Assembly: GCA_913020765.1 (NCBI GenBank)
Contig: CAJWAO010000005.1
Span: forward strand, 1-55,970
Origin: an uncultured Flavobacteriales bacterium
GTDB lineage: Bacteria > Bacteroidota > Bacteroidia > Flavobacteriales_D > Crocinitomicaceae
DNA: 55,970 nucleotides
Direction of reading: 5' to 3'
Both the position numbers and the translations under genes were made by a program. A model generated the notes under the pieces. That model searched no databases. It saw nothing but the letters and a program-made list of their open reading frames with translations, and was not told where the DNA came from. Positions 1-9,994 of the stretch are shown in pieces. Position 1 is the stretch's first letter, and every line of letters begins with the position of its first letter.

Positions 1-33
1 AAAAAGAAATAAATAGAGAAATTTCATTTGCAG

Positions 34-720
34 CTAAAGTGTGAATTTATAGCCAACCCCACGGATAGAATGAAAATATATTGGAGCCTTCGGGTTTGGC
101 TCAAATATTTTCCGAAAAGTCAATATGTAATTGTCAATCGTTCTGGAGGTAGGGAAGTTTTCTTTTCCCCAAAGTTTATCTAAGATTTCATCTCTTGATA
201 CAACAACACCCTCAGATTCTCTAAAAAGCTTGAGCAATTCTATCTCTCTTTTAGAAAAAACATGCTGTTCACCAGTTTTCATATCAGATAACTCGTAACT
301 CGAAAAGTTTACAGATTTAGAACCTATCATAATTGTTTCGTTCCCATCCTTCGCTGAAATATCCGAAGGTAATAGATTTTGAATTCTCAGTATGAGCTCT
401 TCCAAATCAAAGGGCTTTGGGAGATAATCATTGGCGCCCAAACGTAAACCATGAATTCGGTCAGCGGCAATTCCTTTTGCTGAAAGGAATAAAATGGGTA
501 CCTCACTGTAACGTCTAATTTCCTTGCATACATCAAAACCACTATTCTCAGGAAGCATAACGTCCAAAACAACAAGATCGCTTTTGATTATTTTCTGGAC
601 ATTTGAAATTGCTTTTCGTCCATTTTTATACACCTCAACTTGATATCCCTCAAGATCAAGATTAAATTTTATCAATTCAACCAGACTTTCTTCATCCTCA
701 ACAAGGCAAATTTTAATCAT
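34..720 (-). CDS. OmpR/PhoB-family two-component response regulator
   Basis: A 228-residue DNA-binding response regulator. The N-terminal receiver domain (about residues 1-118) shows the acidic pair E8/D9, the phospho-acceptor D53 in VLDVMLP, S80 and the conserved K102 in LPKPF. The C-terminal part (about 140-228) is a winged-helix trans_reg_C domain ending in SIRGVGYKF. I chose the ATG at 720 (MIKICLVEDE) because the receiver's first strand starts there; the frame is open 16 codons further upstream, but that extension is not receiver-like. It is divergent from the protease gene at 825. A partner kinase is not visible; if it is downstream it lies off the left edge of the window. The signal sensed and the target genes cannot be inferred. 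Confidence 0.93.
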   Translation of the reverse strand: MIKICLVEDEESLVELIKFNLDLEGYQVEVYKNGRKAISNVQKIIKSDLVVLDVMLPENSGFDVCKEIRRYSEVPILFLSAKGIAADRIHGLRLGANDYLPKPFDLEELILRIQNLLPSDISAKDGNETIMIGSKSVNFSSYELSDMKTGEQHVFSKREIELLKLFRESEGVVVSRDEILDKLWGKENFPTSRTIDNYILTFRKIFEPNPKAPIYFHSIRGVGYKFTL

Positions 721-743
721 TTTTAATATTGGTTTACAAAACT

Positions 744-751
744 TATATTTG
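744..751 (+). promoter_or_regulatory. Bacteroidota -7 promoter element for the secreted protease
   Basis: TATATTTG matches the TAnnTTTG consensus and lies 73 bases before the ATG at 825. I see no TTG at the usual -33 spacing. On the opposite strand an imperfect TAAGTTTT (738-745) overlaps it and may serve the response regulator, so the two divergent promoters could interfere with each other. Confidence 0.4.
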
Positions 752-824
752 TTCGGTAAAATTAACAAAACTATGTCGAGAAAAGGAATTCCTAAACTAT
801 CGACGTCTAAACCAAAACAAACCT

Positions 825-2939
825 ATGAAAAACTTCTTTACACTGCTATTATGTGTCGTGGTAACAATCAACTTGGATGCACAACGAAAGGGCCTTATTT
901 CACAACCTTTTGAAAATCTGAAAACTATTCCTTCTTTAACATTACAAACTCCAAATCTTTCACAAATTCATTTGGAGGATGAAGAAAGAGAAAAAAATGG
1001 AGCACTTTATCGTATTGGAACTGCTATTTCAACAAACATTAATCCTAGCCTTGATGGAGATTGGAAGATCAACAGCGATGGATCGAGGATATGGAAGCTC
1101 CGGGTTCAAGCAAACGGTGCTGAAGCACTAAGTTTTTTGTTTTCAAAGTTTGAATTGTTTGGTCAATCAACCTTGGAAATTCGAAATACGGATGGGTATT
1201 TAGTGCATAAGCCGATGACAAAGAAAGACGTATTATCCCACAAGACGCAAAACGCCGCTTTATGCTTTGGTGATGATTTAGTACTCATCTTAACTGAGCC
1301 TTCAAATACAAAGGAAAGCGAAATATTGATTGATCGGGTTATGTACAACTATCGATCGACAGGCAACCCTAATACAACGAAAATAAATGAATCAGACCCT
1401 TGCGAGGTAAATGTTAACTGTTCACCTGTTGGAGATTCATGGCAAGATGAAAAAGATGGCGTTGCCAGAATATACGTTGTGGAAGGAAATAGTGCAGGAT
1501 GGTGTACAGGCTCCTTGGTAAATAATACAGCGCAAGATTGCAAGCCTTATTTTCTTACTGCACTCCATTGTGGTGTAAACGCCAGTGCAAACAGCATGAA
1601 TAATTGGCGATTTTATTTCCGATATGAATCACCGAACTGTAACAATCCAAACTCTGCAGGTTCATTAGATGACCATTACATAACAGGATGTATGAGAATT
1701 GCTGATTCTGATGACGGAGGGGGTAATTCAGGTTCTGACTTTTTATTGGTTAAGCTCGGAAATAACAACAATGAAACTTCTGTAGTGAATACACTAAAAT
1801 CATCAAGTTTTAGTGGGTATTGGAACGGTTGGAAAGCCGCTTCTTCAGCAACGCAAGGTGGAGCAGGAATTCATCATCCTGCTGGAGATATAAAAAAGAT
1901 CTCAACATTTAACGGTACTACGCAAAGCACAGCCTGGGGCTCTGCAAGTGGTTCTCATTGGAGACTATCCTGGTCATCTAATCCTAATGGCCATGGTGTA
2001 ACAGAAGGAGGGTCTTCAGGGTCACCATTGTTTAACAATAGTGGTTTAATTGTTGGAACACTTACTGGTGGTAGTTCTTATTGTAATACCCCAACTTCTC
2101 CAGATTTGTATGGCAAAATGTCCTACCATTGGACCTCAAATGGCTCGGCAAACAACGAAAGACTGAAGCCATGGTTAGATCCAACAAATTCAAATGCGAC
2201 TACCTTAAATGGTTCTTATGACCCTTGCTCCGGAACTGGTCCAGGTCCAACACCAACGGATTGTGACTTACTAACCAACAACGTTCTAAAAGTCTCATTA
2301 CTTACTGATGACTATGGAGATGAAACCTACATGGAAATAACAGATGGTGATGGAAACGTTATCTGGTCAGAAGGAAACGAGAACGTTGCCGGTAACTTTG
2401 GTACAGGGGAATTCCCTCCCCAAGCTGATCCTACGAATCCTTTACAAAATCTCACACAGTACAATTGGGATGTCAGTCTACCTAGTTCGGATTGCTATAC
2501 CTTTACAATTTATGATTATTATGGAGATGGATTAGGTGCATCTCAATGGGACGAAAACAATACGGACGGGAATCTTCAATTGAAAAATAATGCAAATACA
2601 ACAATATATACAATAAGCGCAGCGGACTTCGGTCCAAGTGAGAGCATTGGTGTAGAAAACTCAGGAGGAGGAAGCAATGGCCTTGATTTACTTGGGGTAA
2701 ATGACATAATAATCTATCCAAATCCAGCCAATAATGAAATTACAATTGATGCCTCAAATGCCGCAGACAATTTTGAGCAAATTAAAATTACAGACATTGC
2801 GGGTAAGGTTATTTTCGAAACGACATTAAATACAAACAAAATAGCTTCCATAGATCTTGGAAACTATGCCGGTGGAATTTACCATGTACACATGTCATCG
2901 TCTTCTGTTAATGTTGTCAAACAATTTGTCAAAAAATAA
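825..2939 (+). CDS. Secreted trypsin-like serine endoprotease with T9SS type A C-terminal domain
   Basis: A 704-residue exported protease. The ATG at 825 begins a clear signal peptide (MKNFFTLLLCVVV, cleavage near LDAQ); the frame is open upstream to 729, but that part is not signal-like. A propeptide of roughly 180 residues precedes the catalytic domain, which resembles lysyl-endopeptidase-type S1 proteases. The triad is visible as His in FLTALHCG, Asp in SGSDFLLVKL and Ser in GGSSGSPLF. A Cys-containing beta domain (about residues 475-615) follows. The last 80 residues form a type A T9SS sorting domain, opening with IYPNPANNEI and ending VVKQFVKK. The protein is therefore expected to cross the outer membrane through the SprA translocon encoded nearby. 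Lys-specific cleavage is plausible from family resemblance but not demonstrable here. Confidence 0.9.
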   Translation: MKNFFTLLLCVVVTINLDAQRKGLISQPFENLKTIPSLTLQTPNLSQIHLEDEEREKNGALYRIGTAISTNINPSLDGDWKINSDGSRIWKLRVQANGAEALSFLFSKFELFGQSTLEIRNTDGYLVHKPMTKKDVLSHKTQNAALCFGDDLVLILTEPSNTKESEILIDRVMYNYRSTGNPNTTKINESDPCEVNVNCSPVGDSWQDEKDGVARIYVVEGNSAGWCTGSLVNNTAQDCKPYFLTALHCGVNASANSMNNWRFYFRYESPNCNNPNSAGSLDDHYITGCMRIADSDDGGGNSGSDFLLVKLGNNNNETSVVNTLKSSSFSGYWNGWKAASSATQGGAGIHHPAGDIKKISTFNGTTQSTAWGSASGSHWRLSWSSNPNGHGVTEGGSSGSPLFNNSGLIVGTLTGGSSYCNTPTSPDLYGKMSYHWTSNGSANNERLKPWLDPTNSNATTLNGSYDPCSGTGPGPTPTDCDLLTNNVLKVSLLTDDYGDETYMEITDGDGNVIWSEGNENVAGNFGTGEFPPQADPTNPLQNLTQYNWDVSLPSSDCYTFTIYDYYGDGLGASQWDENNTDGNLQLKNNANTTIYTISAADFGPSESIGVENSGGGSNGLDLLGVNDIIIYPNPANNEITIDASNAADNFEQIKITDIAGKVIFETTLNTNKIASIDLGNYAGGIYHVHMSSSSVNVVKQFVKK

Positions 2940-2958
2940 ATCTTATTATGGTAGTATT

Positions 2959-2983
2959 AAAGGGCCTCATGGCCCTTTTTTTT
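2959..2983 (+). terminator. Rho-independent terminator after the protease gene
   Basis: AAAGGGCC, loop TCAT, GGCCCTTT: an 8-bp perfect stem followed by a T run to 2983. It starts 20 bases after the protease stop codon. Confidence 0.85.
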
Positions 2984-3032
2984 ATGCTTCATATTTGGTT
3001 TTACTTTCGAAATGCAATTTATTTCTACTTCA

Positions 3033-3064
3033 TTGTGCTCAGAATGAGGAAATTCATAACTTTG
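3033..3064 (+). promoter_or_regulatory. Promoter of sucA-sucB
   Basis: TTG at 3033-3035 and TAACTTTG at 3057-3064, separated by 21 bases, match the Bacteroidota -33/-7 promoter. The start of transcription would be near 3070, about 20 bases before the sucA ATG. Confidence 0.65.
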
Positions 3065-3089
3065 TTCAGCAGTAAACATTCTGATTTTC

Positions 3090-5822
3090 ATGGACAAAAC
3101 GTCATATATAGGCAATGCAGACCCGAATGCAATCGATTACTTATACAAGCAATACCAAAACGACCCTAAAAGTGTCGACATTGGATGGAAAAAATTCTTT
3201 GAAGGTTTTGAATTCGCTCAAACAAATTTTGAATCTTCTGATGAAATCCCAGAAAATTTCCAAAAAGAATTCAAAGTTATAAACTTAATCAACGGATACA
3301 GAACTAGGGGGCACCTATTCACAAAAACAAATCCAGTTCGCGAGCGAAGAAAATATACGCCAGACTTATCCATTGAAAATTTCGGGTTATCCACTGAGGA
3401 TCTAAGTACTGTTTTTCAAGCAGGAGAAGATGTAAATATTGGTCCTGCAACGCTCAAAGATATCATCGAACATTTGGAACTAACTTATTGTCAGTCAATT
3501 GGTATTGAATTTATGTATATGCGAGGGCCAATTAGAACTGAATGGTTTAAAAATAAAATTGAAATCAAAAATAGGCCTGTCTTCAATAAAGAAAGGAAAC
3601 TTAAGCTTTTCGAGTCATTAATTCATACGCATGGCTTCGAATCTTTTTTAGGTAAAAAATTCGTTGGTCAAAAAAGGTTTTCCATTGAAGGTGGTGAATG
3701 TTTAATCCCTGCACTTCAAACAATGATTACCAAAGGCTCTGAACTAGGGGTCGAAAATTTTATCATGGGAATGGCACATCGGGGACGGCTAAATACACTC
3801 ACCAATATCTTCAAAAAAAGGCCCAAAGATATTTTTGCAGAATTTGAAGGTAAAGAATTCGAATTTGAAACCACCTTTGACGGAGATGTAAAATACCATC
3901 AAGGTTTTACCTCCAATATTACCCTGGATAGTGGAAAAAAAGTTGGAGTAACACTTGCACCCAACCCTTCCCATCTCGAAGCAGTAAATGGAGTTGTTGA
4001 AGGAATTGCAAGAGCAAAAATTGACCACATATACAAAGACGAAAAAAAGGTTTGTCCAGTCCTCATTCATGGAGATGCTGCTATTGCAGGACAAGGAGTC
4101 GTGTATGAAGGCATCCAAATGGCGGAGTTAAATGGTTACAGAACTGGAGGAACAATCCATATTGTAGTCAACAACCAGGTTGGATTTACGACCAATTATT
4201 TAGATGGTAGATCTTCAACTTACTGCACTGACATAGCTAAAACCACGCTTAGTCCTGTATTTCATGTTAATGGAGACGATGTCGAAGCGGTATTAACTGC
4301 GATTGAAATTGCCATGGAATACCGCCAACAATTTCATAGAGATATATTTATTGACCTTTTGTGCTATCGTAAATTTGGTCATAATGAAGGTGACGAACCT
4401 AAATTTACCCAACCCAAATTATATAGTCTCATTGCAAAGCATCCAAATCCAAAAGATATTTACTTCAGTCAATTGGAGGCAGATGGCATTTTAGATAAAA
4501 CTGAAGCAAAAAAAATTGAAGGAGAATACAACGATTATTTAGAATCCGAATTCGATTTAGCGAGTAAATCTGAGAAAGCATTGGTCCACGACTTTTTAAG
4601 CGAAATATGGGAAGATTATCGGCATTGTAATGGGAAAGACTTTGATACCTCTCCTGAAACGAAGGTGAATATCAAGGTGCTAAGGGAGCTAGGAGTTAAG
4701 CTCTCTACGCTTCCTGAGGGCAACAAATACTACAGAAAAATAGGTAAGATATTTAAGGACCGGCTAAAGGCTTTTAGTAGTGATACCCTAGACTGGGGAA
4801 GTGCGGAAATGTTGGCCTATGCATCATTACTTACCGAAGGTCACCCCATTCGAATTTCTGGTCAAGATGTAGAAAGGGGAACATTTTCTCACCGTCATGC
4901 GGTTGTTAAGACAGAAGACACAGAGGAGGAAGTCCAAACCTTAAATCTCCTCGATGCGTCACAAGCGAGATTTACAATTTACAACTCTTTACTTAGTGAG
5001 TATGGTGTTCTAGGGTTTGAATATGGCTACTCTTTAGCCTGTCCACAAGGCTTAACAATTTGGGAAGCTCAATTTGGAGATTTCTTCAATGGCGCCCAAA
5101 TTGTTGTAGATCAATTTATCTCAGCAGGTGAAGATAAGTGGGCCACCCAATCAGGTTTAGTGATGCTCTTGCCACATGGTTATGAAGGTCAAGGAGCAGA
5201 GCACTCGAGTGGTCGAATGGAAAGATTCTTGCAGCAATGTGCAGATCAAAATATGCAGATTGTAAATACATCAACACCGGCAAATCATTTCCACCTATTG
5301 AGAAGACAGCTAAAAAGAGAATTCAGGAAACCCTTGGTGATATTTACACCTAAAATGCTTCTTAGACACCCCATGGCAACTTCAACGATGGAAGCGCTTG
5401 CAGAAGGAGGATTCCAAGAAGTGTTGGATGATATAAATATTCAACCGAAAAACATAGATACCCTAGTGCTTTGTACAGGTAAGTTTTACTACGAAATGAA
5501 AATTAAAGCAGAAGAACTTGGGGTGACAAATATGGTTTTCATCAGAATAGAACAGCTTTATCCTTGGCCACAAAAGCAGGTCGATAAAATATTAACTAAA
5601 TACAAGGCGAAGCATATTATTTGGGCACAAGAAGAACCCGAGAATATGGGCGCTTGGCAATACGTAGCAATGAAAAATAGAAAATTGTCAATTGTTGGTG
5701 TTTCGCGACCCGCCTCTGCGGCTTCAGCCGAGGGCTCAAAAAAATTACATGAAAAAAGATTGGCAAAGCTATTCAAGGAGCTCTTTTCTTTTGCCAAGAA
5801 AAAAGTTCACCAAAAAAAATAA
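3090..5822 (+). CDS. sucA: 2-oxoglutarate dehydrogenase E1 component
   Basis: The thiamine-diphosphate-dependent E1 subunit, 910 residues, decarboxylates 2-oxoglutarate and succinylates the lipoyl arm of E2 in the TCA cycle. The N-terminal part is the usual E1o tail (YLYKQYQNDP, VDIGWKKFFEGF). The conserved MGMAHRGRLN block, HGDAAIAGQG (from about residue 327) and YRKFGHNEGDEP belong to the cofactor and active-site region. The C-terminal transketolase-like half carries SGQDVERGTFSHRH and GYEGQGAEHSSGR. Length is normal for the family. It sits 6 bases upstream of sucB, so the two are co-transcribed. No E3 (lpd) gene is in the window, so the shared lipoamide dehydrogenase must be encoded elsewhere. 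Confidence 0.98.
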   Translation: MDKTSYIGNADPNAIDYLYKQYQNDPKSVDIGWKKFFEGFEFAQTNFESSDEIPENFQKEFKVINLINGYRTRGHLFTKTNPVRERRKYTPDLSIENFGLSTEDLSTVFQAGEDVNIGPATLKDIIEHLELTYCQSIGIEFMYMRGPIRTEWFKNKIEIKNRPVFNKERKLKLFESLIHTHGFESFLGKKFVGQKRFSIEGGECLIPALQTMITKGSELGVENFIMGMAHRGRLNTLTNIFKKRPKDIFAEFEGKEFEFETTFDGDVKYHQGFTSNITLDSGKKVGVTLAPNPSHLEAVNGVVEGIARAKIDHIYKDEKKVCPVLIHGDAAIAGQGVVYEGIQMAELNGYRTGGTIHIVVNNQVGFTTNYLDGRSSTYCTDIAKTTLSPVFHVNGDDVEAVLTAIEIAMEYRQQFHRDIFIDLLCYRKFGHNEGDEPKFTQPKLYSLIAKHPNPKDIYFSQLEADGILDKTEAKKIEGEYNDYLESEFDLASKSEKALVHDFLSEIWEDYRHCNGKDFDTSPETKVNIKVLRELGVKLSTLPEGNKYYRKIGKIFKDRLKAFSSDTLDWGSAEMLAYASLLTEGHPIRISGQDVERGTFSHRHAVVKTEDTEEEVQTLNLLDASQARFTIYNSLLSEYGVLGFEYGYSLACPQGLTIWEAQFGDFFNGAQIVVDQFISAGEDKWATQSGLVMLLPHGYEGQGAEHSSGRMERFLQQCADQNMQIVNTSTPANHFHLLRRQLKREFRKPLVIFTPKMLLRHPMATSTMEALAEGGFQEVLDDINIQPKNIDTLVLCTGKFYYEMKIKAEELGVTNMVFIRIEQLYPWPQKQVDKILTKYKAKHIIWAQEEPENMGAWQYVAMKNRKLSIVGVSRPASAASAEGSKKLHEKRLAKLFKELFSFAKKKVHQKK

Positions 5823-5828
5823 AAAGAA

Positions 5829-7073
5829 ATGAGTTTATTAGAAATGAAAGTCCCAAGTCCTGGTGAGTCAATTTCAGAGGTTGAAATTGCGGCTTGGCTG
5901 GTAAGCGAAGGAGATTATGTTGAAAAAGACCAAGCAATCGCAGAGGTAGACTCAGATAAAGCCACACTTGAATTGCCTGCGGAAGAAAGCGGAACAATTC
6001 AATTCAAAGCTGAAGAAGGGGATGTTGTTAAAGTCGGTCAGGTAGTATGTGTCATAGATACCTCGGCAAAAGCACCTGAGGCGCCAAATGCGCCCAAGGT
6101 TAAAAAAGAGGAAGTAATAGAAACTCCTGTTGTCGAGAAAAAAGAAGAGAAAACCGAATCTGTAAAAGAAACATATGCCACAGGTGTTCCTAGCCCAGCC
6201 GCAGCTAAAATGATGTCAGAAAACAATGTTAAAGCTGGACAAATTTCAGGAACAGGAAAAGATGGAAGAATTCTCAAGAGTGATGTTATCGGCGCCTTAT
6301 CCAAAGGAATTGTGATGCCATCAACTGAGTATTGGTCTGGGAGCAGGGAGGTTTCTAAGGAAAAACTTTCAATGCTCAGACGAAAAATTGCTGAGCGCCT
6401 AGTTTCGGTCAAAAATGAAACAGCAATGCTAACTACTTTCAACGAAATAGACATGAAACCAATCATGGATCTGAGGAAGAAGTATAAAGAAGCTTTTGCC
6501 AAAAAACATGAGGTAAATCTTGGTTTCATGTCCTTTTTCACAAAAGCGGTGACTGAAGCATTGCAGCTTTATCCTTCAGTGAATGCCCAAATCGATGGAA
6601 AGGATATCATTCTTCACGAATATGCGGATATTGGAATTGCAGTTTCCTCTCCGAAAGGATTAATGGTGCCTGTTGTTCGCAATGCAGAGAGCATGAGTCT
6701 TGCAGAAATAGAGCGAGAAATAAAAAGACTCGCGATAAAAGCCAGAGATGGAAAAATTACCCCTGACGAAATGACTGGAGGAACCTTTACAATAACTAAC
6801 GGAGGAGTTTTTGGCTCAATGCTATCCACACCGATTATAAATCCTCCACAGTCAGCGATATTGGGGATGCACAATATTGTTGAAAGACCCATAGCGATAG
6901 GTGGTAAGGTTGAGATAAGACCAATCATGTATCTGGCTCTTTCTTATGACCATCGAATCATTGATGGAAAGGAATCGGTAAGCTTCCTTGTAAAGGTCAA
7001 GGAAATGCTCGAAAATCCTGACAAAATGATCTTTGGCTCAAAAGACCCTAAGGAAATACTGCTAGGACTCTAA
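5829..7073 (+). CDS. sucB: Dihydrolipoyllysine-residue succinyltransferase (E2 of 2-oxoglutarate dehydrogenase)
   Basis: A 414-residue E2 core subunit that transfers the succinyl group to CoA. The N-terminal lipoyl domain has the lipoylation site K44 in [11 protein letters not shown] flexible Ala/Pro/Glu/Lys-rich linker (about 80-115) leads to the E1/E3-binding domain ([13 protein letters not shown] to [12 protein letters not shown], about 120-155). The acyltransferase domain ends with the catalytic [11 protein letters not shown] motif. It has one lipoyl domain, as is usual for E2o. Pairing with sucA 6 bases upstream supports E2o rather than the pyruvate dehydrogenase E2. Confidence 0.97.
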   Translation: MSLLEMKVPSPGESISEVEIAAWLVSEGDYVEKDQAIAEVDSDKATLELPAEESGTIQFKAEEGDVVKVGQVVCVIDTSAKAPEAPNAPKVKKEEVIETPVVEKKEEKTESVKETYATGVPSPAAAKMMSENNVKAGQISGTGKDGRILKSDVIGALSKGIVMPSTEYWSGSREVSKEKLSMLRRKIAERLVSVKNETAMLTTFNEIDMKPIMDLRKKYKEAFAKKHEVNLGFMSFFTKAVTEALQLYPSVNAQIDGKDIILHEYADIGIAVSSPKGLMVPVVRNAESMSLAEIEREIKRLAIKARDGKITPDEMTGGTFTITNGGVFGSMLSTPIINPPQSAILGMHNIVERPIAIGGKVEIRPIMYLALSYDHRIIDGKESVSFLVKVKEMLENPDKMIFGSKDPKEILLGL

Positions 7074-7097
7074 GTAAATATCGTTCTTACGAAATTC

Positions 7098-7131
7098 TTG
7101 GGTGTTTTACGCCTCGTATTTCGTATATTTG
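7098..7131 (+). promoter_or_regulatory. Promoter of the maeB-ruvA-sprA run
   Basis: TTG at 7098-7100 and TATATTTG at 7124-7131 with a 23-base spacer; the -7 box ends 19 bases before the maeB ATG. No clear terminator follows sucB upstream, so some read-through from sucAB is possible. Confidence 0.55.
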
Positions 7132-7150
7132 GTGCCCTTAACAAGCTAAG

Positions 7151-9415
7151 ATGTCCAAAGTAAGAAAACAAGAAGCACTAGATTACCATTCATCAGGAAA
7201 ACCTGGAAAAATCGAGGTCATTCCAACGAAACCACATACCTCCCAGAGAGACCTTTCACTGGCCTACTCACCAGGTGTAGCTGAGCCATGCCTTCGCATT
7301 GCGGAAAACATAGATGAGGTATACAAGTATACAAGTAAAGCCAATTTAGTGGCTGTAATCTCGAATGGAACAGCGGTTCTAGGGTTAGGCGATATTGGGC
7401 CAGAAGCATCAAAACCTGTCATGGAGGGAAAAGGTCTATTGTTCAAAATTTTCGCAGATATTGATGTATTTGATATTGAAATAGATGCAAAAGATCCAGA
7501 ACTTTTCATACAGACTGTCAAAGCAATCGCCCCGACCTTTGGAGGGATAAACTTAGAAGATATTAAAGCACCAGAAGCATTTGAAATTGAGACAAGGCTT
7601 AGAGAAGAGCTTAATATTCCAATCATGCATGACGACCAGCATGGTACTGCAATCATTTCATCGGCTGCGCTATTAAATGCACTAGATATCGCAAAAAAGA
7701 AAATAGACAAAGTTAAAGTCGTTGTCTCAGGTGCAGGAGCCTCCGCATTATCATGTGTAAAATTATATCGCTCACTTGGTGTGAAGCTTGGAAATATATT
7801 TATGTACGATTCCAAAGGCCTTATTTGGAAGGGAAGAGAGGGATTAGATAAAATGAAAGCACCGTATGCCGTTCATAAATCGAATGTAGATTTTCAAAAC
7901 GCATTTAAAAAAGCGGATGTTTTCCTAGGTCTATCAAAGGCAGGTCTAGTATCTAAGGAGATGATTGCGAGCATGGCAAAAAACCCTATCGTTTTTGCTC
8001 TAGCAAATCCAGAACCTGAAATATCGTACAAACAAGCCACCACAACAAGGAAAGACATCATAATGGCAACAGGCCGCTCCGACCATCCCAACCAAGTAAA
8101 TAATGTGCTCGGGTTCCCATTTATTTTTAGAGGTGCCTTAGACGTAAGAGCAACGACAATTAACGAGGAGATGAAACTCGCCGCAGTTCATGCGATTGCA
8201 GAATTAGCAAAAGAAACCATCCCAGAAGAAGTTATTGAAGCCTATGGTGAAAAATCTATTTCATTTGGTAAGGAGCAAATCATTCCCAAACCTCTTGATC
8301 CAAGACTAATATACAAGGTCGCCCCGGCCGTAGCGAAAGCAGCCATGGATTCAAAAGTAGCCAAAGAACCTATCACCGACTGGGAAAAATACGAGCACAA
8401 GCTGAAAAAAAGACTGGGTCTAGATAATAAACTTCTCAGAGATATTACAATAAAAGCTCAACGAAGTCCAAAAAAAGTAGTCTTTACAGAAGGGGATAAT
8501 ATCAAAATTCTAAAAGCTGCTCAAATTGCCTACGAGGAGGGGATTGCGATACCTGTTCTACTTGGAAGAAAATCAAAGATTATAGAATTAATGGATGAGT
8601 ATGCCATTGAACTTCCAGAGGTGGAAATTATTGACCCAAAAGGAGACGAAGAGCTACAGCATAGAGAGTTATATGGTCAATCCTTCTTCGAAATGAGAAA
8701 AAGAAAAGGATTTACAGAATATGAAGCCATTCAAATCATGAGAGAACGAAATTATTTCGGTTCTATGATGGTGAATGAGGGAGATGCTGACGCTATGATT
8801 ACGGGTGTAACAAGAGGTTACAGATCTTGCATTAAACCGGCATTATCCTCAGTGGGTATGCAAAAGGATGTAAAAGTAATCTCTGGAATGTATATCCTGA
8901 ATACGAAAAAAGGACCTCTTTTTTTAGCCGACACCACGATAAATCTTAATCCAACAGCGGAAGAATTGGCCGAGATTACCGTTAATGTTGCAAAGACAAT
9001 TAAAAAATTTCAGGTTAATCCGAGAATCGCGCTACTCAGCTATTCGAACTTCGGATCTTCCCCGGGAGCTGATGCAGAGAAAATGTCCGAAGCGGTGAAA
9101 ATATTACATGAAAATCATCCAAACATTATTGTTGATGGAGAAGTTCAAGCAAACTTTGCCCTCGATCCCGACCTTATGAATGAAAAGTTTTCGTTCTCGC
9201 AAATTTCAAACAAAGATGTCAATACTTTAATATTCCCCAACCTTTCAGCTGGAAATATTTCATACAAGCTGTTGCAAAATATAATGGATGGTGATGCTGT
9301 AGGCCCCATTCTGATTGGTCTAAAAAAATCTATTCATATTCTTCAACTGGGTGCTAGTGTTCGAGAAATTGTCAATATGGTTAAAATTGCTGTCATCGAC
9401 GCAAAAAATAAATAA
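7151..9415 (+). CDS. maeB: NADP-dependent malic enzyme, fused to a phosphotransacetylase-like domain
   Basis: A 754-residue MaeB-type malic enzyme that oxidatively decarboxylates malate to pyruvate. Residues 1 to about 415 form the malic enzyme part: SLAYSPGVAEPC near the N-terminus, the metal-site region INLEDIKAPEAFEIE and IMHDDQHGTAI, and a nucleotide-binding fold at VVVSGAGASALS. Residues from about 430 to 754 form a PTA/PTB-type phosphotransacetylase domain (VVFTEGDNIKILKAA, GDADAMITGVTRGY), which in MaeB proteins is generally regulatory. Domain order and length fit the family. It is followed by ruvA after 2 bases, the start of a tight run continuing into sprA. Confidence 0.96.
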   Translation: MSKVRKQEALDYHSSGKPGKIEVIPTKPHTSQRDLSLAYSPGVAEPCLRIAENIDEVYKYTSKANLVAVISNGTAVLGLGDIGPEASKPVMEGKGLLFKIFADIDVFDIEIDAKDPELFIQTVKAIAPTFGGINLEDIKAPEAFEIETRLREELNIPIMHDDQHGTAIISSAALLNALDIAKKKIDKVKVVVSGAGASALSCVKLYRSLGVKLGNIFMYDSKGLIWKGREGLDKMKAPYAVHKSNVDFQNAFKKADVFLGLSKAGLVSKEMIASMAKNPIVFALANPEPEISYKQATTTRKDIIMATGRSDHPNQVNNVLGFPFIFRGALDVRATTINEEMKLAAVHAIAELAKETIPEEVIEAYGEKSISFGKEQIIPKPLDPRLIYKVAPAVAKAAMDSKVAKEPITDWEKYEHKLKKRLGLDNKLLRDITIKAQRSPKKVVFTEGDNIKILKAAQIAYEEGIAIPVLLGRKSKIIELMDEYAIELPEVEIIDPKGDEELQHRELYGQSFFEMRKRKGFTEYEAIQIMRERNYFGSMMVNEGDADAMITGVTRGYRSCIKPALSSVGMQKDVKVISGMYILNTKKGPLFLADTTINLNPTAEELAEITVNVAKTIKKFQVNPRIALLSYSNFGSSPGADAEKMSEAVKILHENHPNIIVDGEVQANFALDPDLMNEKFSFSQISNKDVNTLIFPNLSAGNISYKLLQNIMDGDAVGPILIGLKKSIHILQLGASVREIVNMVKIAVIDAKNK

Positions 9416-9417
9416 TT

Positions 9418-9993
9418 ATGATTGCCCAAATCCAAGGAAAATTAATTGAAAAAAACCCTACTGATCTCTTGATAGACTGTAATGGCGTGGGATATGAGAT
9501 TAAAATATCACTGAATACCTACAGCGCCCTGCCGGATGGTGAATTTACACGAGTGCACACCAAACTTATCGTAAGAGAGGATGCCCAACTTTTGTATGGT
9601 TTTTACACCAAAGAGGAACGTGATATGTTTAATCTCTTGATTGGTGTATCAGGTATAGGGCCCAATACTGCAATGATTATGCTTTCTTCTCTCACACCTG
9701 CAGACGTAGCACATGCAATTCAGAATGATGACGTCGCTACAATTCAAAGTGTTAAAGGGATTGGTGCCAAAACCGCACAGAGAGTAATCATTGATTTAAA
9801 AGGTAAGGTTTTGGCATTTGAATCAGATACGGAAAATATTAACGGAACAAACAATACAAACAAGTTTGACGCGTTAAATGCTTTAGTTTCTCTAGGGTTC
9901 GACAAAAAAGCTGCAGAAAAAACTTTAAACAAGTTAGATTCTGGAGCTAATTCTGTTGAAGAACTCATAAAAGAGGCGCTGAAGCTACTGTAA
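9418..9993 (+). CDS. ruvA: Holliday junction branch migration protein RuvA
   Basis: A 191-residue RuvA, the junction-binding subunit that targets the RuvB motor to Holliday junctions. It begins with the typical OB-fold start MIAQIQGKLIEKNPT. Two helix-hairpin-helix motifs follow (LIGVSGIGPNTAMIML and IQSVKGIGAKTAQRVIIDLKGK). A loop leads to the small C-terminal RuvB-binding domain (DALNALVSLGFDKKAAEKTLNKL). Length is normal. It lies between maeB and sprA, an order also seen in other flavobacteria; the grouping appears positional rather than functional. Confidence 0.97.
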   Translation: MIAQIQGKLIEKNPTDLLIDCNGVGYEIKISLNTYSALPDGEFTRVHTKLIVREDAQLLYGFYTKEERDMFNLLIGVSGIGPNTAMIMLSSLTPADVAHAIQNDDVATIQSVKGIGAKTAQRVIIDLKGKVLAFESDTENINGTNNTNKFDALNALVSLGFDKKAAEKTLNKLDSGANSVEELIKEALKLL

Positions 9994-9994
9994 C

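Noticed and set aside
721..768. 16-codon extension of the response regulator
   Set aside because: The receiver domain begins at the ATG at 720; the extension is not receiver-like and overlaps the divergent promoter region.
729..824. N-terminal extension of the secreted protease (frame open from 729)
   Set aside because: The extension is charged and would bury the signal peptide, which begins at 825; the -7 promoter box at 744-751 lies inside it.
7264..7815. 183-residue open frame antisense to maeB
   Set aside because: It is the reverse shadow of a strongly conserved enzyme gene, with Ser/Ile-rich low-information sequence and no start context. The same applies to antisense frames at 6038-6541, 3789-4118 and 9744-10202.
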